A DNA stretch of 64,000 nt from Hahella sp. HNIBRBA332. GTDB lineage: Bacteria > Pseudomonadota > Gammaproteobacteria > Pseudomonadales > Oleiphilaceae. Location of the stretch: NCBI RefSeq assembly GCF_030719035.1, contig NZ_CP132203.1:3100001-3164000 (forward strand), written 5' to 3'. The notes below the pieces were generated by a model. It worked only from the letters and a program-made list of their open reading frames with translations. It did no database searches and was not told the origin of the DNA. Positions 36,814 through 45,167 of this stretch are shown piece by piece. Positions within the stretch are counted from its first letter, which is position 1, and every line of letters begins with the position of its first letter. The translations under genes and the position numbers were made by a program.

Positions 36814-36817
36814 CTAG
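36814..36817 (+). repeat. CTAG target-site copy left of the IS5-family element
   Basis: CTAG at 36814-36817 is matched by CTAG at 37668-37671. IS5-family elements duplicate 2-4 bp, and CTAG is a known target type. Confidence 0.8.
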
Positions 36818-37667
36818 GGCGTGTTGACGTTTCGTCATAGGTGATAGATAGGCGCAAACTCGTCATATTGCGGTTCCCACACCAACAACAAGACGAGTTT
36901 GCGATGCCCCGATTGATGCTCAGTGACGAGCTTTGGTCGAAGCTGAAAGAGATCATGCTGCAAGAGCGAATCTATAACAAGCCCACACTACGAATGATGG
37001 TGGAAGGCATGTTGTACCGAATGCGGACGGGGTGTCCCTGGCGAGACTTGCCAGGGCAGTTTGGCGACTGGAATTCGGTGTTCAAAAAATTCAATTCCTG
37101 GTCTGCCCAAGGCAAGTGGTTGAGGATCTTCCGGGGCTTGATCCGCGAGCCGGATTTGGAATGGGAGTTTATTGATGGCAGCTATGTGAAGGCCCATCAG
37201 CACAGCGCAGGAGCCTGCACGGAAGAGTCTCAGGCGATTGGTAAGAGTCGGGCGGGCAATACCACGAAAGTGCATCTGGCCGTGGATGCCTATGGTCTTC
37301 CTGTGGAATTTGAGATCACAGGAGGCGAAGTCAATGACTGTACGGCAGCGGCGGAGTTGATTGAAAAGCTTCCCTTGTCAGAAGCGGTTGTCGGAGACAA
37401 AGGCTACGACAGTGAACGAGTGCGGGCACAGATCGAAAGGAAGGGAGCCAGGGCCGTGATACCGAGAAAGCGAAACTCTGTCAAAGGCAATGACGATATG
37501 GATTGGGGTTTATACAAGTGTCGCCATTTGGTGGAGAACGCCTTCGCCCGACTCAAGCAGTACCGGGCCATCGCGACGAGGTATGACAAGTTGAAGAGGA
37601 ACTATGAAAGTATGGTAGCCATGGCTTGTGGGTATTTATGGCTGCCGATGTGAAACGTCAACAGACC
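36818..37667 (+). mobile_element. IS5-family insertion sequence (IS427-like), ~850 bp, intact
   Basis: The ends are imperfect inverted repeats: GGCGTGTTGACGTTTC at 36818-36833 and, on the other strand, GGTCTGTTGACGTTTC at 37667-37652 (14 of 16 match). CTAG flanks both sides. It carries one transposase gene. Removing the element and one CTAG restores an open frame through the YaaC-like gene to the right and its ending to the left. Confidence 0.9.
36904..37653 (+). CDS. IS5-family transposase
   Basis: The start is the ATG at 36904 (MPRLMLSDELWSKL); an upstream in-frame ATG lies within the terminal region. The 249-residue protein is in a single frame, unlike many IS427-group elements that need a frameshift. 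DDE residues appear in FIDGSYVKAHQ, VVGDKGYDS and HLVENAFARLKQYR. It is likely active. Confidence 0.92.
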   Translation: MPRLMLSDELWSKLKEIMLQERIYNKPTLRMMVEGMLYRMRTGCPWRDLPGQFGDWNSVFKKFNSWSAQGKWLRIFRGLIREPDLEWEFIDGSYVKAHQHSAGACTEESQAIGKSRAGNTTKVHLAVDAYGLPVEFEITGGEVNDCTAAAELIEKLPLSEAVVGDKGYDSERVRAQIERKGARAVIPRKRNSVKGNDDMDWGLYKCRHLVENAFARLKQYRAIATRYDKLKRNYESMVAMACGYLWLPM

Positions 37668-38659
37668 CTAGCTATTTGGTCAATAAAATTATCTGTTGCC
37701 TGACTGATAAACTCCGTAAGTAGCCAGTTATGTTGACTTGCAAAGTGTCTTCTCAGCCTTTTCGGGTCATAACGTGTAAGCTCACTTAGTCGGTGCATAG
37801 CAACAAATATCAGTGAAGGTGTTGGCCAATGCAATATTCCTTTAGAACGATCATTTCTCTTATAGTACCAGAGCCTTTGTTCGCCATGGATATACTTTAT
37901 ATCTCGTCTTATCTTATAGTGGTAAGACTGAAGCCTTTCAATATTCTTCTTCATCTCATAGCTGTTCGATTCATCCCAGCGGAAGCGCTTATTCCTCCTA
38001 ATATAAAATCTATCCGAGTTAGACTTATCCAGCTCCCACCCACGCTGCCTGCCTATTACTTTATCAGTGCAATATTTAGCATCCACTATTTCTGCAGTAA
38101 ACCAAGCCTCAGTCCCATCAACCTGCTTAACAAAATGTGGGTCTCGAATAGGTATAAATAGCTCTTTCGCTCTAACATATGTGCATGTATATGCTCTATG
38201 AACAAATGGCATATTATAAATAACATCCTTAAGGCATACTTTTACATTAAAAATATTAGAGCCATAATAATTGCTTAACGAGCAAAACACCCCACGCCCT
38301 TTTACACTAGAAACCTCATTCATTAGTGATGTTTTTGAACCAATTGACTCACCAGAAACACCATGAAGATCTGAATAGTCTATTTTCTTCTCCGAAAGCA
38401 GAGACTTGGTAGCATTAAGCATACAAAAATACGATGCAATAGTTTGAGATTCTTTAGGTAATACTCTAGTAGCATGATAAAAATTCTCTGCCTGCTGCCA
38501 ATACAGTTGGGCTTCCTCTGAAGCATTACGTTTCAGCCAAAGTTCAACATAGTCAAACTTATCAGTTACCAATATTGTAGGAGCGTCGAAAGCTGGGTTA
38601 ACTACAGCTTTATGAGGCCTTATTTTTGACTTATTTATCTCTATCACTCTATAAGCCAT
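37658..38659 (-). CDS. YaaC-like protein with C-terminus cut off by the IS5-family element
   Basis: The ATG at 38659 follows GGTGG by five bases. The frame runs to a TGA inside the IS right end, adding only RVC after DNFIDQIA. Without the element the sequence continues SDLTGHELMVPGYRASSLS and then stops, using bases left of the IS. The body resembles YaaC-family proteins: YVELWLKRNASEEAQLYW, FYHATRVLPKESQ, FCMLNATKSLLSEKK, and a late HNWLLTEFISQATDNFID. YaaC function is unknown; it occurs in Firmicutes and scattered accessory regions. About 19 of ~350 residues are lost, so activity is uncertain. The DNA is AT-rich. Confidence 0.7.
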   Translation of the reverse strand: MAYRVIEINKSKIRPHKAVVNPAFDAPTILVTDKFDYVELWLKRNASEEAQLYWQQAENFYHATRVLPKESQTIASYFCMLNATKSLLSEKKIDYSDLHGVSGESIGSKTSLMNEVSSVKGRGVFCSLSNYYGSNIFNVKVCLKDVIYNMPFVHRAYTCTYVRAKELFIPIRDPHFVKQVDGTEAWFTAEIVDAKYCTDKVIGRQRGWELDKSNSDRFYIRRNKRFRWDESNSYEMKKNIERLQSYHYKIRRDIKYIHGEQRLWYYKRNDRSKGILHWPTPSLIFVAMHRLSELTRYDPKRLRRHFASQHNWLLTEFISQATDNFIDQIARVC

Positions 38660-38849
38660 AGCGACCACCAAAAGATAGCAAACGATTACAATTATTCAAA
38701 TTTGCGACATAAAAATAATCACAAAAAAACATCAAAACCGAGAGGCACCAACATATATGAAACCTCTCTTTTAATTACAATATAGAAGATAAATCCAGAT
38801 AGAGAAAAAGAAACACTATTTATTTCTAATCAGCCTACAAGCCTATGCA

Positions 38850-39560
38850 TCATCCACCTGTACAAAAAGCAGCAACCTCTTGAAAACTGGCGTTCGAATT
38901 CAATAATTTACCAGACGTTACTTCAATAACCAGAAAATGTGTTGAACTGCTTTTTGAATCCTGAAGAATCAAACTTCCATCGCAGATTTTAGGGGAAACA
39001 GCACGCCAGTTCGCTTCCACATCCCACTGTTTAAACAGCGAATAACAACTTCCTGTTCCTGTGGCGGCTTTTGTCAAAGGCGCAGGGCTGCACGCGATGA
39101 GATTTTCACCGGCGGAGATAATGATAGAGTCAGGTTTAAAAGTCAGACCAGAAGGCTTCCAGTCTGTTCCATCGAACTGAAACGCCTTTCCCTCTACATC
39201 CAGCACATACAGTTTTTGCTGGTACTCGAAAAACTGGCTTGCCATCGTTTCCAGTGGCCAGCTATTCACCCTCTCCAAATTACGGGATATAAACACAACG
39301 AAGGGAAAGTTTTCCCCTTTCCGATCAATTTTAAATCCCGCCAGATAGAGCCCTTCGTCTGTTTCAAACCCTGTGTAGGCGTTTTGCAGCTCTGTCTGGA
39401 GCGTTTGCCCCTGGTTAACGACAACGCCGTCATGCCTCCACGAGAAGACTGTTTGCGCGCAGACGGAAAATGGAAATGCCAGCAAGGACGCCAATACGAA
39501 AATACAGGGCCTTATCATGCGGCTTGCTCTCAATAGCATGGAGTTCAAAAACAAAGACAT
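38850..39560 (-). CDS. Secreted protein of unknown function
   Basis: The start at 39560 has AGG six bases upstream, inside the end of the preceding gene (stop at 39564), so the two genes are coupled. The 236 residues contain a signal peptide after an N-terminal extension (IRPCIFVLASLLAFPFSVCAQ). The mature part reads like a beta-rich, possibly propeller fold (LYLAGFKIDRKGENFPFVVF, LYVLDVEGKAFQFDGTDW). No catalytic motif is seen. Confidence 0.6.
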   Translation of the reverse strand: MSLFLNSMLLRASRMIRPCIFVLASLLAFPFSVCAQTVFSWRHDGVVVNQGQTLQTELQNAYTGFETDEGLYLAGFKIDRKGENFPFVVFISRNLERVNSWPLETMASQFFEYQQKLYVLDVEGKAFQFDGTDWKPSGLTFKPDSIIISAGENLIACSPAPLTKAATGTGSCYSLFKQWDVEANWRAVSPKICDGSLILQDSKSSSTHFLVIEVTSGKLLNSNASFQEVAAFCTGG

Positions 39561-39563
39561 CTG

Positions 39564-39839
39564 TTACCTGTCTTTCACTTTCAAATTAGGCCAACATGAG
39601 AGTCCCGTCAGAAGAATCGCAACTGCCCCTAAGACATGCCATACAATACTATCCAGTCCCACTCTCAAAAAGGTATAAATAAGATAAACACCGACAAGCG
39701 CAACACCTATTTCCACGGCAAAAGTTACCCCAGGCATACGGTAAGACTTATTGTCGCAATGGCGGCACGTATATGGCTCAACCTTAATACCTCGCCCCTC
39801 AAGGGTATTAATCTTTTTACAGTGTGGGCGCCCAATCAA
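39564..39839 (-). CDS. Small membrane protein with CxxC motif
   Basis: The only start codon in this frame is TTG at 39839, with a poor site; the frame stays open upstream to the stop of the 39897 gene. The ~91 residues have a Cys pair (YTCRHCDNKSYRMPG) preceded by HCKK, suggesting a small zinc ribbon, and two hydrophobic helices (VTFAVEIGVALVGVYLIYTF and WHVLGAVAILLTGLSC). It ends three bases before the next gene. The start is uncertain and the function unknown. Confidence 0.5.
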   Translation of the reverse strand: MIGRPHCKKINTLEGRGIKVEPYTCRHCDNKSYRMPGVTFAVEIGVALVGVYLIYTFLRVGLDSIVWHVLGAVAILLTGLSCWPNLKVKDR

Positions 39840-39896
39840 ACCTGATATTCCCCAATGATTGGCTTTCCGAACAGGTAAACGGCAGGGCTCGTATGT

Positions 39897-40346
39897 TCAC
39901 GGATGGATCGATTGCGGTTCAATAGGTAAGCACTCTCCTTGGACAAGCTTACTTTCCGCAAGAGAGATATGGCAGTTCGCGACGATTTCTTTTCCTTTCA
40001 TTATGACCATGTCAGCGACATAGCTTATTTGATCGTCCATGGCTTTATATCCGGAAAACTCTATGAAGCTGAAGTCCGTTCTCGCATCAAGCGTTCGATA
40101 GCCGTTTAGCTTGATCTCACAGGCGTCAATGGACTGGATTACATCACTCCCACTTGCGCCCAGAAGTTCGAATCTCGGAAAAACGTTATCGATCTCTAAC
40201 TCACCGTTTGTCAGGCGAACCTTATAGGTTTCCAGTTCGAATATTTTTTCTGGCTTATTCGCAGAGGCATCTTCAACCTCTGCGTTACCCATCACGCTCC
40301 CGCTTAAAAGCAGAATGAGAAAGCCGCCAAACCTGCATTTTCTCAT
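39897..40346 (-). CDS. Periplasmic protein of unknown function
   Basis: The 149 residues start MRKCRFGGFLILLLSGSVMGNA, a signal peptide, after AGGA eight bases upstream. The mature part is acidic and beta-rich, with two Cys (DACEIKL, ANCHISL) that may form a disulfide. I do not recognise a family. It is probably first in an operon with the two genes downstream. Confidence 0.6.
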   Translation of the reverse strand: MRKCRFGGFLILLLSGSVMGNAEVEDASANKPEKIFELETYKVRLTNGELEIDNVFPRFELLGASGSDVIQSIDACEIKLNGYRTLDARTDFSFIEFSGYKAMDDQISYVADMVIMKGKEIVANCHISLAESKLVQGECLPIEPQSIHP

Positions 40347-40405
40347 TGCGAGGTTCCTGTTGGCTGATGACTATTGAAGACAAGTTTTCCAAAAGCGGAC
40401 CATTC

Positions 40406-41587
40406 TTAGACTTCCCCACCCGCCGCAAACCCAGACGCCCAGGCCCATTGGAAGTTGTGGCCGCCCAGGTGGCCGGTGACATCGACGACTTCGCCGATGA
40501 AGTAGAGGTTGGGGATGTCTTTGGCGGCCATGGTTTTGGAGGAGAGGCAGTCGGTGTCGACGCCGCCTAGCGTGACTTCAGCGGTGCGGTAGCCTTCGGT
40601 GCCGTTGGGTTTGATTTTCCAGCTTTTCAAGGCGTCCGCGACTTCCTGCAGGCGTTGATTGGAGCATTGCTGGAAGGTTTCATTCCAGTTTTTCCATTCG
40701 GTGAATATCTGCGCCACGCGCTTGGGGAGTTTGGCGTTGAGGTAGGTTTCCAGGCGTTTATTGGGTGATTCCTGGCGCCAGGTTTTCAGTTCCGCCAGCA
40801 CATCGTCGTCCGGTAACAGGTCGATAGTGAGTTCCTGGCCAGGTCTCCAGAAACTGGAGATTTGCAGCATGCTGGGGCCGCTGAGACCACGATGAGTGAA
40901 CAGCATAGGCTCTTTGAAGGTCACGCCGTTAACGCTGACGGCGACCGGGCAACTGACGCCGGACAAAGGCGCGAAACGCTGCAAATCTTCCGGCTGCAAC
41001 GTGAATGGCGCCAATCCCGCCCGGGTCGGCAATACCTTAAGACCAAACTGCTCCGCGATTTTATAGCCGAAGGGCGATGCGCCCAGTGTAGGAATCGACA
41101 ACCCGCCGCTGGCGATCACCAATGACTCACATTGGATGGCCCCGCTTGAGGTCTGCAAACGAAAGTGGTCGCCTTCGCGCTCCACCGCATCGATACTGCA
41201 TTGCAGACGAATTTCAGCGCCAGCCCAGTCGCATTCAGTCAGCAGCATGTTGAGAATATCTTTACTGCTCTCATTGCAAAATAACTGCCCAGGCGTTTTT
41301 TCATGATATTCAATGCCATGGCGCTCCACCCATTCCACAAAGTGCTGAGGGGTATAGCGTCTTAGCGCAGAGATGCAGTAATGGGGATTATTGGATAAAT
41401 AATTGGCCGGAGTGGAGTTCAGGTGGGTGAAGTTGCAGCGCCCTCCCCCGGACATAAGAATTTTCTTGCCCGCTTTATTGGCGTGATCCAGCACCAGGAC
41501 TTTTCTGCCGCGATACCCCGCGGTAATCGCGCACATCAAACCGGCGGCGCCGGCGCCAATGATGACCACATCTACTTTTTCAACCAC
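40406..41587 (-). CDS. HI0933/YhiN-family flavoprotein
   Basis: The GTG at 41587 follows GGAG by six bases and gives MVEKVDVVIIGAGAAGLM. The 393 residues contain the FAD dinucleotide motif (GAGAAGLMCAI), KILMSGGGRCNFTH, ASGGLSIPTLGASPFGYKIAEQFG, LFTHRGLSGPSMLQIS and the C-terminal ATP-like FIGEVVDVTGHLGGHNFQWAWASG. These define the HI0933-like/BaiN family of NAD(P)/FAD-dependent oxidoreductases. Its natural substrate is unknown. No redox partner is adjacent. Confidence 0.92.
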   Translation of the reverse strand: MVEKVDVVIIGAGAAGLMCAITAGYRGRKVLVLDHANKAGKKILMSGGGRCNFTHLNSTPANYLSNNPHYCISALRRYTPQHFVEWVERHGIEYHEKTPGQLFCNESSKDILNMLLTECDWAGAEIRLQCSIDAVEREGDHFRLQTSSGAIQCESLVIASGGLSIPTLGASPFGYKIAEQFGLKVLPTRAGLAPFTLQPEDLQRFAPLSGVSCPVAVSVNGVTFKEPMLFTHRGLSGPSMLQISSFWRPGQELTIDLLPDDDVLAELKTWRQESPNKRLETYLNAKLPKRVAQIFTEWKNWNETFQQCSNQRLQEVADALKSWKIKPNGTEGYRTAEVTLGGVDTDCLSSKTMAAKDIPNLYFIGEVVDVTGHLGGHNFQWAWASGFAAGGEV

Positions 41588-41710
41588 GAAAGACTCCACA
41601 CTGACTGTCTGCAAACCAGCGCATTGTAAGCCTCTCAAGAGCTGTCGACTAATTTATTTATGTAGTCTCAGCGAGGTCCGTATTGACGCAGAGAAGGCTG
41701 TCCGTCACGC

Positions 41711-42964
41711 CTATTGGCACAAGTAACGAATATCCGCCAACAAGGTGCGCTCGCTGTCCAGCACCGTACTGATGGTCTGGCACAGAAAACCGGAGTTCGT
41801 GTCGCGATATGGCCGCGAATTGATGACCCGCCTTTGCAACAGACGCTCGATCGCCAGCATCTGATAAAAATAAGGTCTGGCGGCCCAGTTCACCCCTTGA
41901 TTGCCCATATGCTGTAACCATTCAGCGCCGTCCCAATCAAAGTTGGGCGTGATCTGAACCCCAGTATGGTCGCAGATATAAAAGCGCAGGAAACCTTCTG
42001 GCGGATGCGGTAGCGCGCCGAGGAAATCCTCGTTGCGCAGCACAGAGTCCTTGATATCGAGCACGCACTTTTCCATTTGATGGATGTAGTAAATATGCCG
42101 GCGCTCTTCCTCCACCTTGCGATGGATAAAGCTCTCCAACAACATACCGACTTTTGACTGCGGCGCGTCTGGCGCCAAAAAACGCTCCAGCGCAGGATTG
42201 AAGATGTAACCCTGAATGTAACGGGCGCCGCATTCCATGGCGAAGCGAAACTCGTCTTCCGTCTCCACGCCCTCGCAGATGATCTGGCTGCCCGCACGCT
42301 CCGCCAGGTAGCCGACGGACTGCACTACTTCGCCTGAAATACCCCCGCGCGCCGCGCGCTTGAACAGGCGCATATCCAGCTTAATGAGATCCGGCTCCAG
42401 AGAAATAATGCGGTTTAATTGCGAATATCCGGCGCCAAAGTCATCAATGGCGATGCGCAAACCCGCACGCCGATATTCAGCCACCTGCTCCACCAGCGCC
42501 GCCTCGTCGCCGCCATTCTCCGTGAACTCGACCACCACACGCTGCGGATCGATGCCAGCTTCATGAATCATGCGGATCGTGGGAACCTGCTCTTCCTCGC
42601 AGCTTTTACGCATCCATTCAGGGGAAATGTTGAGAGTGAGGAAGCAATCCGGAGGGAGGGTTTGAGCGGTTTCTAGCGCCTGCTTGCGCACCATGCGGTC
42701 AATATTCAATAACCGCCGTCGGTCAACGCCGGGATCAGAGAATAAGGGGCCAGCGGACATTACTGTACCGTCATCGCGCCGAATCCGCGCCAAGGCTTCA
42801 TAACCGGCCACCATTCCCCGGTTAATATCGACGATAGGCTGAAAAAAAGGGAGGTACTGATTGCTTTCTGGTTGGACCCCGTCACAGGGTTTGTCCGAGT
42901 CTCCGTCAGGGATTCCATCCGGACCTGTCCGCAAACTCGATATGCGCTTCGCAACCGAATCCAT
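41711..42964 (-). CDS. EAL-domain c-di-GMP phosphodiesterase
   Basis: The 417 residues start after GGAG five bases upstream. The EAL domain (about 38-270) has all key residues: YEALARI, TLNISPEW, VEFTENGG, IDDFGAGYSQLN, DLIKLDM, CEGVETEDE and QGYIFNP. It should therefore hydrolyse c-di-GMP to pGpG. The C-terminal ~140 residues include an IHQMEKCVLDIKD helix and a PAS/Cache-like fold (YICDHTGVQITPNF) resembling the YkuI-type C-terminal sensor. No membrane helix is present, so it acts in the cytoplasm. The variant GGDEF protein at 58586 is the only other c-di-GMP-type gene in the window. Confidence 0.93.
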   Translation of the reverse strand: MDSVAKRISSLRTGPDGIPDGDSDKPCDGVQPESNQYLPFFQPIVDINRGMVAGYEALARIRRDDGTVMSAGPLFSDPGVDRRRLLNIDRMVRKQALETAQTLPPDCFLTLNISPEWMRKSCEEEQVPTIRMIHEAGIDPQRVVVEFTENGGDEAALVEQVAEYRRAGLRIAIDDFGAGYSQLNRIISLEPDLIKLDMRLFKRAARGGISGEVVQSVGYLAERAGSQIICEGVETEDEFRFAMECGARYIQGYIFNPALERFLAPDAPQSKVGMLLESFIHRKVEEERRHIYYIHQMEKCVLDIKDSVLRNEDFLGALPHPPEGFLRFYICDHTGVQITPNFDWDGAEWLQHMGNQGVNWAARPYFYQMLAIERLLQRRVINSRPYRDTNSGFLCQTISTVLDSERTLLADIRYLCQ

Positions 42965-43154
42965 TTTTACTCCGAAAGTAAAGAAGGAGGCCAGTAGTAC
43001 AGCCGATTAGGTTAGGCCATTTGATCATAACCTACTGTAAAGGTTTGAATATTTAGGTGTACTTTAGTAACTGCCACGCTGTTTGGGCAATTTATACCGT
43101 GTAACAACCATATTGCAAGGCGACCCCTCGACTTCCTGAGAAAATGAACGCTAT

Positions 43155-44453
43155 TTAATCCATCGACGCCCCATACATGAGTTCCACTCGCATTCCATCC
43201 GGTCGACGATCGATTTGCAGCGTCCAGGCCATGGCTTCCGCAATTTCCTGGCAGAGCTTGAGCCCTATGCGGTTACTTTCTTCACGTTCTGTTTCCTCAG
43301 AGGGTCCATCCACCTCTTCGTCAACGTTGAGAACGATCAGGCGGCTCTCACTCAGAGTCACGGTAACGGAACCCGCCGCAGTGTGCTGGAACGCATTGCG
43401 AATCAGATTAGCGGAGATAATAGTCCAGGGCGTGATCGCTATCGCCGTGACCAAGGTGTCCGGCGCATCCAGTGTGATTGAGACCTGTTTGCTATGCAGC
43501 AGGTAACGATGGAAGTCGATCTGCTCCCGGATCGCCGCCGCCAGATCCTCATCGCGGCGAGGCGCGCCTTCCCGCTGCTCCCGTCCCAGCCACAAAAGCG
43601 TTTCCGTCATGCTTTGCATGCCATAAGCGGCGCGTTCGATACGCGCCAGTGACGGCGTCAGTTCTTCCGGCGGGTTGCGGCGTTGCAGCAGCTCGACATT
43701 GTTGCGCACCACGGCGATGGGCGTGCGTAGTTCGTGACTGGCGTGACGCAAAAAGTCCTTCTCCCGTTGTAGGGCGGTGCGCAGCCGTGCGAAGGCGCTG
43801 TGCAGCTTCTCCGCGATATCTGAAAACTCCGCGAAGCCCATCTGCGGCGGTTTTTCCGTCAAGGTATCGAGGTTCAGGTTATGCGCCCAGTGCGCCAGTC
43901 GATCCACGCGTCGCCCCACGTATACCAAAAACAAATGAGTGAGAATGATAACGCCGAGGATCACCGCAAGCGCCAGAATGATCTGGCTCACGCGAATACG
44001 CCAGATCTGGTGACGCACATCATGCTGTAGCGCGCCCGGCGTAGGATGCCGGGTAATGTAGAGCCATTCGTCGTTCGACAGATGGAAAGGAAACAGAAAG
44101 TAGATATCCCCCGGGGCTTTCGGTTCCGACGCTTCATTGCGGAACAGGACTTCAAGATTGGCGGAAACCAGCTCTGACCGATCAAGCCGCGATTGATAGG
44201 GCTCAGGCACCGCGGACCAGTCCCGGTAGGACTGCACATATAAACCTGACGGCAACTCCGCCTCAGGATTGTTGGCGAGGCGCTGATCGTAGTCCTGGGC
44301 CAGAAAATACATCTCCACCGTCATCGCCTGCTCCAGGCCGCGCCCGAAATACTCTTTCAGCAACAGGGTGTAGATGATCACAATCAGGGTTGCGATCCCC
44401 AACAGGTAATAGCGAAAAACCCGTCTGACGGCGAACTCTTTAGCGAACGTCAA
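43155..44453 (-). CDS. Sensor histidine kinase of the RND efflux operon
   Basis: The 432 residues have membrane helices at about 11-32 and 154-180, with a ~120-residue periplasmic sensor between, then a HAMP-like linker. The phosphoacceptor is His240 in RHASHELRTP, and the N box is NLIRNAFQHT. The G1 box is unusual: LNVDEEVDGPS replaces the normal DxGxG, and G2 is RIGLKLCQEI. It overlaps the response regulator gene by four bases (ATGA). It probably senses an envelope signal and controls the pump genes upstream. Confidence 0.9.
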   Translation of the reverse strand: MTFAKEFAVRRVFRYYLLGIATLIVIIYTLLLKEYFGRGLEQAMTVEMYFLAQDYDQRLANNPEAELPSGLYVQSYRDWSAVPEPYQSRLDRSELVSANLEVLFRNEASEPKAPGDIYFLFPFHLSNDEWLYITRHPTPGALQHDVRHQIWRIRVSQIILALAVILGVIILTHLFLVYVGRRVDRLAHWAHNLNLDTLTEKPPQMGFAEFSDIAEKLHSAFARLRTALQREKDFLRHASHELRTPIAVVRNNVELLQRRNPPEELTPSLARIERAAYGMQSMTETLLWLGREQREGAPRRDEDLAAAIREQIDFHRYLLHSKQVSITLDAPDTLVTAIAITPWTIISANLIRNAFQHTAAGSVTVTLSESRLIVLNVDEEVDGPSEETEREESNRIGLKLCQEIAEAMAWTLQIDRRPDGMRVELMYGASMD

Positions 44454-45151
44454 ATCGCTTCCTCTCCATCGCGCTCCGCCTCACCGCAACGGACGCCTTG
44501 TCCCGGCACGGTATGAATCAGCGCGCTGGCGAAGGGCTTGTCCACCGCCATGCGCAATTTGTACAAATGCACTTTGAATGCATTGCTGTCCGGCGGCGAA
44601 TCCGGCCATAACAGCTGTTCCAGATCGCTCTTGCTCACCACGCCCGGGCTGTGCCGCATCAGCTTTTCCAACAACTGCCAGCCTGTAGGCGTCAGCGTCA
44701 ACGCTTTGCCCTCGCGCCGCACCTGCCGCTGGTCCAGATCCATCTGCAACGGCCCTACTGTAAGCAAACGCGCCTGACCGCTACGGCGGCGGGACAACGC
44801 CTGCAAACGCACAATCAACTCCGCAAAGGCGAACGGCTTCACCAGATAATCATCCGTGCCGGCGCGAAAGCCTTCCACCTTGTCGTCCAGAGTGTCTCGC
44901 GCGGTGAGCATAAGCACCGGGGTATCCACGCCTTCTTCTCTCAGTTTGCGACACATGGCCAGCCCGTTCATACGCGGCATATTGATATCCAGCAGCATCA
45001 CGTCGTAGGCGTTGGCCCGCGCAAGATTATAGCCCGCCACGCCATTGGCGGCGTGGTCGCAACTCATGTTCTCCAGCGCCAGATAATCCAGCACGGTGGT
45101 GGCCAGATCGATATCGTCCTCCACCAGCAGCACTCGCAAATGGCCGCTCAT
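44450..45151 (-). CDS. OmpR-family response regulator of the efflux operon
   Basis: The ATG at 45151 opens MSGHLRVLLVEDDIDLATTV; the open frame extends further but overlaps the pump gene. The 233 residues contain the receiver with Asp55 (VMLLDINMP), Thr in LMLTARD and Lys in DDYLVKPF, then a winged-helix DNA-binding domain (ALTLTPTGWQLLEKLM, DSNAFKVHLYKLR). It starts 16 bases after the RND gene and overlaps the kinase gene. It likely regulates this operon. Confidence 0.93.
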   Translation of the reverse strand: MSGHLRVLLVEDDIDLATTVLDYLALENMSCDHAANGVAGYNLARANAYDVMLLDINMPRMNGLAMCRKLREEGVDTPVLMLTARDTLDDKVEGFRAGTDDYLVKPFAFAELIVRLQALSRRRSGQARLLTVGPLQMDLDQRQVRREGKALTLTPTGWQLLEKLMRHSPGVVSKSDLEQLLWPDSPPDSNAFKVHLYKLRMAVDKPFASALIHTVPGQGVRCGEAERDGEEAI

Positions 45152-45167
45152 AGTCTTTTTCCCATCA

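Noticed and set aside
30900..40350. Run of small unrelated genes that might be an integron cassette array
   Set aside because: Genes lie on both strands, gaps lack attC-type paired motifs and no integrase is seen.
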